In this document: in pieces, positions 47,338 to 56,045 of the stretch | Layout of the letters: each line of letters begins with the position of its first letter | Numbering within the stretch: the first letter of the stretch is position 1 | Origin: Bog-473 sp963791995 | GTDB taxonomy: Bacteria; Actinomycetota; Acidimicrobiia; Acidimicrobiales; RAAP-2 | Length of the DNA stretch: 64,000 nt | Assembly (NCBI GenBank): GCA_963791995.1 | Contig: CAWBUQ010000023.1 | Coordinates: 124,001-188,000 of the forward strand | Direction: 5' to 3' | Program-made: the position numbers and the translations under genes | The notes under the pieces: model-generated | Told to the model about the DNA's origin: nothing | What the model saw: only the letters and a program-made list of their open reading frames with translations | Databases searched by the model: none

Positions 47338-49131
47338 ATGGCGCCTACGAAGCACGTGAAACTGTTGGCCTGGGTCGACGAGGTCGCCAAGCTGACCACT
47401 CCCGACCGCATCGTGTGGTGCGACGGCACCGCCGACGAGTACGACCGGCTCTGCCAGGAGCTCGTCGACGCCGGCACATTTACCCGCCTCAGCGACGCCA
47501 AGCGGCCCAACAGCTACTGGGCCCACTCGGACCCCGGCGACGTGGCTCGGGTCGAGGACCGCACCTTCATCTGCTCGGAGAAGGAGATCGACGCCGGTCC
47601 CACCAACAACTGGCGTGACCCCGCCGTCATGCGCGAGGACCTCGACGGTCTCTTCAAGGGCGCCATGAAGGGCCGCACGATGTACGTCGTCCCCTTCTCC
47701 ATGGGCCCCCTCGGCTCGGACATCGCGCACATCGGCGTGCAGCTCACCGACTCCGCCTACGTCGCCGTGTCGATGCGCATCATGACGCGCATGGGTACGG
47801 GCGCACTCGAGGTCCTCGGCGACGACGGCGTGTTCGTCCCCTGTCTGCACTCGGTCGGCGCACCACTCGAGCCGGGACAGGACGACGTCGCCTGGCCGTG
47901 CAACGCGGACAACAAGTACATCGTGCACTTCCCCGAGACGCGTGAGATCGTCTCGTTCGGCTCGGGCTACGGCGGCAACGCACTGCTCGGCAAGAAGTGT
48001 TTCGCGCTGCGTATCGCGTCGGTCATGGCCCGCGACGCCGGCTGGATGGCCGAGCACATGTTGATCCTGAAGCTCACCTCCCCCGAGGGCGAGACCCGTT
48101 ACATCGCCGGTGCCTTCCCCTCGGCGTGCGGCAAGACCAACCTCGCCATGCTGATCCCGACCATCGAAGGTTGGAAGGTCGAGACGGTGGGCGACGACAT
48201 CTGCTGGATGAAGTTCGGCGCCAACGGCCAGCTCTACGCCATCAACCCCGAGGCCGGCTTCTTCGGCGTCGCGCCCGGGACGAACACGCACACCAACCCC
48301 AACGCCATCCTCACCCTCGACGGCAATTGCATCTTCACCAACACGGCGCTCACCGACGACGGCGACATCTGGTGGGAAGGCATGACCGACGAGGCGCCGG
48401 CACACCTCACCGATTGGAAGGGCAACGACTGGACCCCCGGGTCCGGCACGACGGCCGCACACCCCAACGCCCGCTTCACCGCGCCCGCCGCGCAAGACCC
48501 GGCCATCGCGCCCGAGTGGGAGGACCCCGCGGGCGTGCCGATCAGCGCCATCCTCTTCGGCGGCCGCCGCGCCAGCGTGGTGCCGCTGGTCTTCCAGTCC
48601 CACGACTGGGAGCACGGCGTGTTCCTCGGCTCCATCATGGCGTCGGAGACGACCGCCGCCCAGGCCGGGGCGGTCGGCAACCTGCGCCGCGACCCCTTCG
48701 CCATGCTGCCGTTCTGCGGCTACAACATGGCCGACTACTTCGCGCACTGGCTCCGCATCGGCGCGGAAGCACCCGACCGCGACGCCCTGCCGAAGATCTT
48801 CTACGTCAACTGGTTCCGCAAGGACGCGGACGGCAAGTTCCTCTGGCCGGGCTACGGCGAGAACTCACGCGTCCTCGAGTGGATCTTCAACCGGGTCACC
48901 GACAAGGCGGCGGCCACCGAGACGCCCATCGGCTCCGTGCCGACGGTCGACGCCATCGACACGACGGGGCTCGACGTGTCGACCGGTGACATGGAGAACC
49001 TGCTCCACGTCGACGTCGAGGGCTGGCGCGCCGAGGTACCGCTCATCCGCGAGTACTACGCACAGTTCGGCGACCGCCTGCCCGCGGCCCTCGCCGAGCA
49101 GGCCGACACGCTCGAAAAGCGCCTCGGCTGA
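47338..49131 (+). CDS. pckG: Phosphoenolpyruvate carboxykinase (GTP)
   Basis: The intact 597-residue enzyme catalyses GTP-dependent conversion of oxaloacetate to PEP, the gluconeogenic entry step. The ATG at 47338 is preceded by GAAGGAG. The P-loop with the reactive Cys is AFPSACGKTNLAM at about residues 258-270, the metal-binding region follows (VGDDICWMKFG), and the guanine site is in the NCIFTNTAL and RRASVVPLVF segments. It stands alone; no obvious pathway neighbour. Confidence 0.97.
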   Translation: MAPTKHVKLLAWVDEVAKLTTPDRIVWCDGTADEYDRLCQELVDAGTFTRLSDAKRPNSYWAHSDPGDVARVEDRTFICSEKEIDAGPTNNWRDPAVMREDLDGLFKGAMKGRTMYVVPFSMGPLGSDIAHIGVQLTDSAYVAVSMRIMTRMGTGALEVLGDDGVFVPCLHSVGAPLEPGQDDVAWPCNADNKYIVHFPETREIVSFGSGYGGNALLGKKCFALRIASVMARDAGWMAEHMLILKLTSPEGETRYIAGAFPSACGKTNLAMLIPTIEGWKVETVGDDICWMKFGANGQLYAINPEAGFFGVAPGTNTHTNPNAILTLDGNCIFTNTALTDDGDIWWEGMTDEAPAHLTDWKGNDWTPGSGTTAAHPNARFTAPAAQDPAIAPEWEDPAGVPISAILFGGRRASVVPLVFQSHDWEHGVFLGSIMASETTAAQAGAVGNLRRDPFAMLPFCGYNMADYFAHWLRIGAEAPDRDALPKIFYVNWFRKDADGKFLWPGYGENSRVLEWIFNRVTDKAAATETPIGSVPTVDAIDTTGLDVSTGDMENLLHVDVEGWRAEVPLIREYYAQFGDRLPAALAEQADTLEKRLG

Positions 49132-49145
49132 GCTGAGCCGCTCGG

Positions 49146-50523
49146 TCAGCCCCCCGGGCTGCCCGCTCCCCCCATTTCGTTGCCGAAGTCGCGGCAGGTC
49201 GCGCCGGATGAGGCGCGTCGTCTGGGTGGCCCGCCGCCCCGAGACGTAGGACAGGCCGCCCAGCGCGGCGAGCACGCCCATGGTGGCGTCGCCCTGAGGC
49301 AGCGTGAAGGCGATGATCACCGGGATCAGGGAGCCCACCACCCACACCAGCTGCTGGCGCATGCCGAAGCGGGCGAAGGCCCGGCCCTGGGCCGACAGCG
49401 GGATGTAGCGCTGGGTCATGGCGTCGAAGGACGGCTGTGCGATGGCACCACACAGACCCACCATGAAGGCAAGGATCACCTGGGCGAACAAGGTGCCCCA
49501 CACGGCGCAGCCGATCGCCGTGGCGGCGATGAGCCAGAGCGACGACAACAAGAGCTGTTGTTCGGTCAGTCGTTTTCGGAGCCGCCCGACGAGGACGAGC
49601 CCGACGATGGCGCCGGCACCGGTGCCCGCCAGCACGAGCCCGTACCAATAGAGCCCGACGCCGTGCATGCGCCGCAAGCCGAACGCCAACATGAAGATCA
49701 TGAAGCCCTGCAGGCCGCGCACGATGCACATGGCCGTCAACCCGAGCATCACCTCGGGGTTGGCGATGGGCTGCAGCTTCAACAGGTCCTGCTCGCGCTT
49801 TTGGGCCTCGCCCGCCTGGCCGTACTCCACCACCCGGGTGGACTCGTCGCTCCAGAGCGCGTCGGCGTTGCGCCCCGAGAGCACCGGCAGGCGCGCCCCG
49901 GCCACCGCGGCGGCAACGAAGACCAAGGTGGCGAAGATGAGCACCGCCGGCGAACCACCGAGCTTGTAGAGGATCACGCCCGGCACCGAGACCACGAAAC
50001 CGGCCAGCGTGCCGAGCAGGGTGAGGCGCGCGTTGAGCGTGGCGTAGCCGGCTTCTTGTTCCTCGGGGCCGTCGAGCGCCGCCATCTCGGGAACGAGCGC
50101 GCCCTTGGTCACGAGGTAGAGCTTGGAGCACACGAGGACGAGGAAGGCGAGCGGGAACAGGTAGAGGCTGTGGATGTGGAGGGCCATGAGCGGGCACAGC
50201 ACGGCCCGGCCGATGCCCGACGACACCACCATGAGTCGCCGCGCCCCGCGGCTGCGGTCGATGAGCGGCCCGAGCAGCGGCGAGACGATCGCAAAGGGCG
50301 CCAGGGTGAAGAGGAGATAGAGGAGGACCTGGTGGTCCGCTGCTTTCGGCGAGATGGAGAAGAACAGCGAACCTGCGAGCGAGATCGTGACGAGCGTGTC
50401 ACCGCCGAGCATGGCGCATTGCACCAAAGAGAGGCGGCCGATCGGGTGTGACTGGTCGAACAGGTCCTGGCGGGCCTGCTTGGCCATCTCCTTGAACTGC
50501 TCGACCTTCGGGGACTTCGCCAC
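49146..50523 (-). CDS. Major facilitator superfamily transporter
   Basis: About 12 hydrophobic helices in about 460 residues, starting at the GTG at 50523 (VAKSPKVEQFKEMAKQ), with SPLLGPLIDRSRGARRLMVV as the conserved loop 2-3 motif. The end is uncertain: the frame reads through into the 3' end of pckG; removing one G from a GGGGGG run at about 49155 gives the stop at 49146-49148, a normal MFS end. The substrate is unknown. Its start is only 21 bases from the divergent Lrp-type gene. Confidence 0.8.
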
Positions 50524-50544
50524 CAAGCCAATGTACGGTGTGCC

Positions 50545-50781
50545 GTGACCGTCCACGCGTACGTCCTGATCCAAACCGACGTCGGCAAGGCGGCTCAAGT
50601 GGCCCAGCAGGTCAACGCCGTCGAGGGTGTCGTGGTGGCCGAGGGAGTGACCGGTCCCTACGACGTCATCGCACACGCCGAGGCACCCACCATGAACGAC
50701 CTGGGCCGCATGGTCGTCCGCGACGTCCAGCAGATCGAGGGCATCACCCGCACCATCACCTGCCCCGTCGTCCGGATCTGA
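50545..50781 (+). CDS. Lrp/AsnC ligand-binding domain protein, no DNA-binding part
   Basis: The 78-residue product (GTG start) is the RAM/ACT-like amino-acid-binding domain of Lrp regulators: HAYVLIQTDVGKAAQVAQQV, VVVAEGVTGPYDVIAHAEA, and a late MVVRDVQQIEGITRT. There is no helix-turn-helix, so it could be a dimer partner for a full Lrp protein or a small-molecule sensor. It is divergent from the MFS gene. Confidence 0.85.
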   Translation: MTVHAYVLIQTDVGKAAQVAQQVNAVEGVVVAEGVTGPYDVIAHAEAPTMNDLGRMVVRDVQQIEGITRTITCPVVRI

Positions 50782-50923
50782 GCGCCCCCGCGCCCGCCCG
50801 GGCCGACGCAGGGAAACCCCGGGAAACCCACCTCCGCGGCAACGCCCATGACGTGAACACGGGTTGTGACGCCGGTGTCGGGTTTTCGTTGACAGATTCT
50901 TGTCGGGACGACGTTCATCGGAG

Positions 50924-51534
50924 GTGCAGGTTGCGGCTCGCCTCGCCCCCCGCCCCCGTGCCGCCTCCTTGGTGCTCGTCGCGGTCCTCGCCGTCGTCGC
51001 GGTGGTGCGGCGCAGCTCGCCGCCAGCGGCGCCGCCACGCCCAGGCACTCCGGGCGCTGGGCGCTCACTCAGGCCGCCATCGCGATGGCCGCGGCGATCC
51101 GGCACCCGACGACACCACCGAGCCCTCCGCCGTCGCCACCGGCCGCGCCAGCGCCGACCCTGGTGCCGACGACGACGACCACCACCGCCACACCTGCACC
51201 GCCGGTTCCCGTCACGCCCGCCGCGACCGCGGTCTCCACGGGGAACCCAGGGGCGGTCTCACCCGCCGGCCAGGCCACCACGTGGGGCTGTGCCGCCGCT
51301 CTGGCCTACCTCCAGGCGTATGCCGCGCCGGGCTTCACCTTCGAATGCCCCGGGTACGCCGACGGGCACGACGCCATGACGTGCGTCGCGGAGCAGGCCA
51401 GCTGTCCCGGCGCGGCCATCATCGCCATCTCCGACGCCTGCCCGCAGGCCTACATGAACGAGGCGTCGAATTCCTGGGTGTTGACCGGGCGCTCCGACGC
51501 GCCCATCGACCCCTACGGCGCCTGTCCTAGCTGA
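50924..51534 (+). CDS. Secreted hypothetical protein with Pro/Thr-rich linker, frameshifted
   Basis: The first part (GTG at 50924) has an Arg-rich start and a hydrophobic helix (AASLVLVAVLAVVAVV), a signal peptide or anchor. The frame changes near 51060. The second part has a Pro/Thr linker and then a C-terminal domain of about 80 residues with six Cys (WGCAAALAYLQAYAAPGFTF, ECPGYADGHDAMTC, ISDACPQAYMNEASNSWV). The spaced Cys suggest disulfide-stabilised extracellular folding. No family recognised. Confidence 0.6.
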
Positions 51535-52705
51535 GCACCCCCGACTCGCGCAGCTTGGACACCGCGTCCTCGGACACGCCCCACCCGACGAGGCCCGACA
51601 CGGTGTCGGCCCCGGGCAACGACGGCGGCTTGGACACGTTCGACGGGGTGCGGGAGAAGCGCGGCGAGGGCGCCGGCTGCATGACCCCCTCCACCTCGAT
51701 GAAGGTCGCCCGCGCCGCGTTGTGCGGATGCAAAGGCGCCTCCCAGGCCGACAGCACGGGCACCACGCAGGCGTCGGTGCCCTCGAAGACCGCGGTCCAC
51801 TCGTCGCGCGTCTTGGTCTTGAAGACGGCGGCGAAGCGCACCTTCATGGCGGGCCACTGGTCGCGTGCGTTCTGCACCGGCATCGTCGTGTCGTCGGCCA
51901 GCCCGAGACCCTTGAGCAACTCGGCGTAGAACTGGGCCTCGATGCCCCCGACCGCCATCCACTTCCCGTCCGCCGTCTCGTAGACCTCGTAGAAGGGCGC
52001 ACCGGTGTCGAGGATGTTGGCGCCGCGGGACTCGTTCCAGATGCCGCCGGCCCGGAAGGCGTGGATCATGGTCATGAGCGTCGCCGCCCCGTCGACCATG
52101 GCGGCGTCGACGACCTGGCCCTCGCCCGAGCGGGCCGCCTCGAGCAGTGCGGACACCATGCCGAAGGCGAGCAACATGCCACCACCGCCGAAGTCGCCCA
52201 CCAGATTGAGTGGCGGCACCGGCGCCTCGTCGGCCCGCCCCATCGACCACAGCGCGCCGCCGATGGCGATGTAGTCGATGTCGTGCCCGGCCATGTTGGC
52301 CATGGGGCCGTCCTGGCCCCACCCGCTCATGCGCCCGTACACCAGCTTCTTGTTGCGGGCGAAGCAGTCCTCGGGCCCGATACCCAGCCGCTCGGTCACG
52401 CCGGGGCGGAAGCCTTCGACGAAGCCGTCCGCCTGTTCGACCAGGCCGAGCACCAACTCCACCGCGTCAGGGTTCTTGAGGTCGATCCCGACCGAGCGCC
52501 GCGAACGGTTCAACATGTCCCAGTGCGGGCCCGACCCCGCCGCCTTCGCCTCCTCGGCGCGCTCGACCGCGCCGGGCGCGGCGCGCTCGAGACGGAGCAC
52601 CTCGGCACCGGCGTCGGCCAGCATCATGCAGGTGAAGGGCGCCGGCCCAATACCCGCCAGCTCAATGATCTTGATTCCGCGTAGCGGTCCAGTGCGGTCG
52701 GCCAT
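51527..52705 (-). CDS. CaiB/BaiF family (alpha-methylacyl-CoA racemase-like) CoA-transferase
   Basis: The intact 392-residue product starts MADRTGPLRGIKIIELAGIG. Landmarks are the LADAGAEVLRLERAA, LNRSRRSVGIDLKN, FVEGFRPGVTERLGIGP and GHDIDYIAIGGAL blocks, with the catalytic Asp in AAMVDGAATLM. Racemases of this group interconvert 2-methylacyl-CoA epimers, needed for branched-chain or sterol side-chain degradation. It ends 8 bases into the convergent secreted-protein gene. Confidence 0.9.
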   Translation of the reverse strand: MADRTGPLRGIKIIELAGIGPAPFTCMMLADAGAEVLRLERAAPGAVERAEEAKAAGSGPHWDMLNRSRRSVGIDLKNPDAVELVLGLVEQADGFVEGFRPGVTERLGIGPEDCFARNKKLVYGRMSGWGQDGPMANMAGHDIDYIAIGGALWSMGRADEAPVPPLNLVGDFGGGGMLLAFGMVSALLEAARSGEGQVVDAAMVDGAATLMTMIHAFRAGGIWNESRGANILDTGAPFYEVYETADGKWMAVGGIEAQFYAELLKGLGLADDTTMPVQNARDQWPAMKVRFAAVFKTKTRDEWTAVFEGTDACVVPVLSAWEAPLHPHNAARATFIEVEGVMQPAPSPRFSRTPSNVSKPPSLPGADTVSGLVGWGVSEDAVSKLRESGVLS

Positions 52706-52770
52706 GGCTGGATGCTGACCCGAGGCCGCGGTGGCGGTCAAGCCGGCTCCACCTGCGACAAGCTGGGGAC

Positions 52771-53794
52771 GTGCCCACTGCTCGCGCCCCCGGACGCGTC
52801 ACCATCATCGGGGACCACACCGACTACAACGGCGGCCTCTCACTCCCGATCGCCATCGAGCTCGCCACTGAGGTCACGTTCACACCGAAGCCGGGCAGCT
52901 TCCTCGTGGGTGTCGACTCGGACCAGTTCCCCGCTCAGCCCTTCGAGGTGCCCCTGGGCGGCACCGCGCCGGTTCCCGACGAGGCCCTCCTGGCGGCCGG
53001 CCTCCTCCGCGCTCCATCCTCCGCCCTCGGGTGGCAGGTTGCGCGTCACCAGCACGCTCCCCGTCGGCGCCGGCCTGTCCTCGAGCGCCGCCTTCGCCGT
53101 CGCCGTCCTGCTCGCGCTCGGCCACGACCCCGAGCCGCTCGCGCTCGCCTGCGCCTGCCAGGAGGCCGAGCGCATGGCCGGTTCGTACGTGGGCCTGCTC
53201 GATCCTCTCGCCATCGCCGGCGCGCGTGAGGGGCATGCGCTCCACATCGACTTCGACACGCTCGTGACCGAGCAGGTCGGCGTCCCCGCCGACGCGGCAT
53301 TCGTGATCGTGCACAGCGAGGCGCCGAGGTTGTTGACCGAGACCCCGTACGCGACCCGGCGGGCCGAGTGCGAGCGCGCCGCGCACATCCTCGGCCGGCC
53401 GCTCGGCCGCTGCGAGCTCGGCGACCTGAGCGCGTTGGCCGATCCTGTGCTGCGCCGGCGGGCCCGCCACGTCGTGACCGAGTGCGCCCGCGTCCGCGAG
53501 GCCGAGCGGCTCCTCGGCCGCGGCGACATGCACGGCCTCGGGGCGGTCATGACCGAGGGCCATCGCAGCCTGGCTGCGGACTACCGGGTCTCGGTTCCCG
53601 CCGTCGACGAACTCGTCGAGCAGCTGCTGGCGGAGCCCGGCGTCCTCGGTGCCCGCATGACAGGCGGGGGCTTCGGCGGTTGTGTGATCGCCCTGTGCAG
53701 GCCCGACTCACCCGCGCTCGACCCGGCGGCGCACGCGCCCCGCCGGGCCTGGCGCGTCAGTCCTGTTGCCGGCGCAGCGCGTCTTGGGACGTAG
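52771..53794 (+). CDS. galK: Galactokinase (GHMP kinase), one frameshift
   Basis: The GTG at 52771 opens PTARAPGRVTIIGDHTDYNGG, the galactokinase signature. Near 53020 the frame changes and continues LRVTSTLPVGAGLSSSAAFAV, the GHMP ATP loop, with TGGGFGGCVIALC near the end. The total is shorter than usual (about 340 residues). No galT or galE is nearby, so the natural substrate may be a different sugar. The end overlaps the convergent trpD gene by 38 bases; a missing base may have removed an earlier stop. Confidence 0.82.
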
Positions 53795-54839
53795 CGACGA
53801 GCGCGTCGAGCACGCCGAGGGCTCGCCCGCTGTCGAGCGACTCGGCTGCGAGCACGAGACCACCTTCGAGATCCTCCACCCGGCCCCCCACCACCAGCGC
53901 GGCCGCCGCGTTGAGCACGCCGATGTCGCGGCGCGCACCCGGCTCGCCCTCGAGCACGGAGCGGATCACGTCCGCGTTGAAGCAGGCGTCGCCGCCGCGA
54001 AGGTCCTCCATGACTGCGGGGCGCAGCCCGAGCGCGGCCGGCTCGACCCGCCATTCGCTGACGTCGAACGCACCGGTGCCGTCGCCGCGCACGTCGAGCA
54101 CCGTCGAGGCTGACGTCACGCTGAGCTCGTCGAGGCCGTCGTCGGCGTGGACGATGAGCGAACGCCGGCTGCCGGTGGCGCCGAACACGCCGGCCATGAC
54201 CGGACCCATGGCGGGGTCGCTCACGCCGACGAGCTGGTGGCGGACCCGCGCCGGGTTGGTGAGCGGCCCGAGATAGTTGAACACGGTGCGCACGCCGAGC
54301 TCCTTGCGCACGGGGCCGACGAAGCGCATGGCCGGGTGGAATCGCTGCGCGAAGCAGAACCCCATGCCCGCCTCCGCCACGCAGCGCGCCACGCCCTCGG
54401 GGCCTACCTCGATGGCGACGCCCAGAGCCTCGAGGACGTCGGCCGTGCCGACCGACGAGGATGCGGCCCGGTTGCCGTGCTTGCACACCCTGACCCCGGC
54501 ACCGGCCGTGATGAACGAGGCCAGCGTGGTCACGTTGATGCTCGCCAGCCGGTCGCCCCCCGTGCCGACCAGGTCGACCACCACGTCGGGGCCGCCGTCG
54601 GCGTCGGTGCCTTCTCCGAGCGGGCAGGGCACCGCCGCGTCGACCATGGCCCGGGCCAGACCGGTCACTTCCTCGGCCGTCTCCCCCTTGGCGTGGAGGA
54701 GCACCAAGAAGGCACCGACCTGGACGGGGGTGGCGTCCCCCGCGAGGACCACGCCGAGCGCCGCTTCGGCTTCGTCCGCGTTGAGCGGCTCGCGGCGCGA
54801 CAGCCGGGCGAGGACGTCGGGCCAGCTCAGTCCCACCAC
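53757..54839 (-). CDS. trpD: Anthranilate phosphoribosyltransferase
   Basis: The product is about 360 residues from the GTG at 54839 (a second GTG is three bases later). It transfers phosphoribose from PRPP to anthranilate in tryptophan synthesis. Landmarks are DLVGTGGDRLASINVTTLAS (PRPP loop GTGGD at about 92-96), VRVCKHGNRAASSSVGTADVLEALG and NYLGPLTNPARVRHQLVGV. It is not in a trp operon here. Its start overlaps the end of the acyl-CoA dehydrogenase gene by 13 bases. Confidence 0.93.
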   Translation of the reverse strand: MVGLSWPDVLARLSRREPLNADEAEAALGVVLAGDATPVQVGAFLVLLHAKGETAEEVTGLARAMVDAAVPCPLGEGTDADGGPDVVVDLVGTGGDRLASINVTTLASFITAGAGVRVCKHGNRAASSSVGTADVLEALGVAIEVGPEGVARCVAEAGMGFCFAQRFHPAMRFVGPVRKELGVRTVFNYLGPLTNPARVRHQLVGVSDPAMGPVMAGVFGATGSRRSLIVHADDGLDELSVTSASTVLDVRGDGTGAFDVSEWRVEPAALGLRPAVMEDLRGGDACFNADVIRSVLEGEPGARRDIGVLNAAAALVVGGRVEDLEGGLVLAAESLDSGRALGVLDALVATSQDALRRQQD

Positions 54840-56002
54840 AGGTCCCGGTCGAGCACGCCGCGGGCGATGAGACCGAGCTGCACCTGCGAGGTGCCCTCCA
54901 CGATCGTCAGCTGCTTGGCGTCGCGGTACCACTGCTCGGTCGGGTGGTCTTCCATGTAGCCGGCCGCGCCGAGCAGCTGGACCGCCAGCGACGACGCCCG
55001 CACCGCCAGCTCGGTGGCGTGGTACTTGGCCATGGAGAGGTAGGGCACGTATTCCTTGGTGAACTTGCCCGAGTCGGCCAGGGTGGCGGCCCGGTAGGTG
55101 AGCAGTCGTGCCGCCTCGATGTCGACTGCGCATGTGGCGATCTCCCACTGGATCCCCTGGAAGTCGGCGATGGTCTTGCCGAACGCGGCGCGCTGCTGGA
55201 CGTATTCGGTGGCGTACATGAGGGCGCCCTCGGCGAGCCCGATGCCCCGGGCAGCCACGATGGGCCGCATGGCGTTGAGCCCGAGCATGGCGAGCCGGAA
55301 GCCACCCACCTCGCCGATGACGTTCTCGGCGGGGACATGGACGTCGGTGAGGACGAGCTCACCGGTGTCGACACCGCGCACGCCCATCTTGTGGTCGGTG
55401 CGACCCACCTGCACTCCGTCCCACGCCCGCTCGACGATGAACGCCGTCACCGAGTCGTGGGCCCGGCTGGCCGGGTCGCTGGTCTTGGCGAAGACGGTGT
55501 ACCAGTCGGCCTCGCGCACGCCGGACATCCAGCACTTGGTGCCGTTGAGGACCCAGCCGCCGCCCGAGCCCTCGTCGGGCACGCCGCGGGTCCGCATCCC
55601 CATCACGTCGCTGCCGGCCTGGGGCTCCGACAGCCCGAAGGCAGCCCGCCGGGATCCGTCGCAGATGCCGGGCAGGTAGCGCTTCTTCTGCTCCTCGGTC
55701 CCGGCGATCATGACCGGGCCCGTCGGCAACCGGGTCAGGAGGAGCATCAACGCGGCCGTGTTGGAGTACTTGGCCACCTCCTCGATGGCGAGGGTCAACC
55801 CGAGGATCCCCGCCGCCGAGCCGCCGTACTCGGTCGGGATGCACAAGCCCAGCAGGCCGGCGTCACGGAAGGCCTCGAAGAGATCGGCCGGGTACGTGGA
55901 CTCCTTGTCGATCGCCCGAGCCCGCGGCTTGACCTTGTCCTGGGCGAGGCGCCGGACCGACTGGCGCAGCTCGACCAGTTCATCAGGAAGTTCGAAATGC
56001 AC
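54827..56002 (-). CDS. Acyl-CoA dehydrogenase
   Basis: The intact 391-residue flavoprotein starts at a GTG (VHFELPDELVELRQSVR). Landmarks are FGLSEPQAGSDVMGMRTRG, KCWMSGVREADWYTVFAKT (FAD segment), FGKTIADFQGIQWEIA, and VEGTSQVQLGLIARGVL at the end, with the catalytic Glu expected near the GYMEDHP region. It oxidises acyl-CoA with electron transfer flavoprotein as acceptor. The exact chain specificity is unknown. Confidence 0.93.
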   Translation of the reverse strand: MHFELPDELVELRQSVRRLAQDKVKPRARAIDKESTYPADLFEAFRDAGLLGLCIPTEYGGSAAGILGLTLAIEEVAKYSNTAALMLLLTRLPTGPVMIAGTEEQKKRYLPGICDGSRRAAFGLSEPQAGSDVMGMRTRGVPDEGSGGGWVLNGTKCWMSGVREADWYTVFAKTSDPASRAHDSVTAFIVERAWDGVQVGRTDHKMGVRGVDTGELVLTDVHVPAENVIGEVGGFRLAMLGLNAMRPIVAARGIGLAEGALMYATEYVQQRAAFGKTIADFQGIQWEIATCAVDIEAARLLTYRAATLADSGKFTKEYVPYLSMAKYHATELAVRASSLAVQLLGAAGYMEDHPTEQWYRDAKQLTIVEGTSQVQLGLIARGVLDRDLWWD

Positions 56003-56045
56003 CGGCGAAGGCTATCGGACGGTCCGGCCAGGTATTTTCTGGTTC

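Noticed and set aside
48865..49146. MFS protein extended into the end of pckG
   Set aside because: The extra 90 residues are antisense to PEPCK and have no membrane character; a run of six G offers a simple indel explanation.
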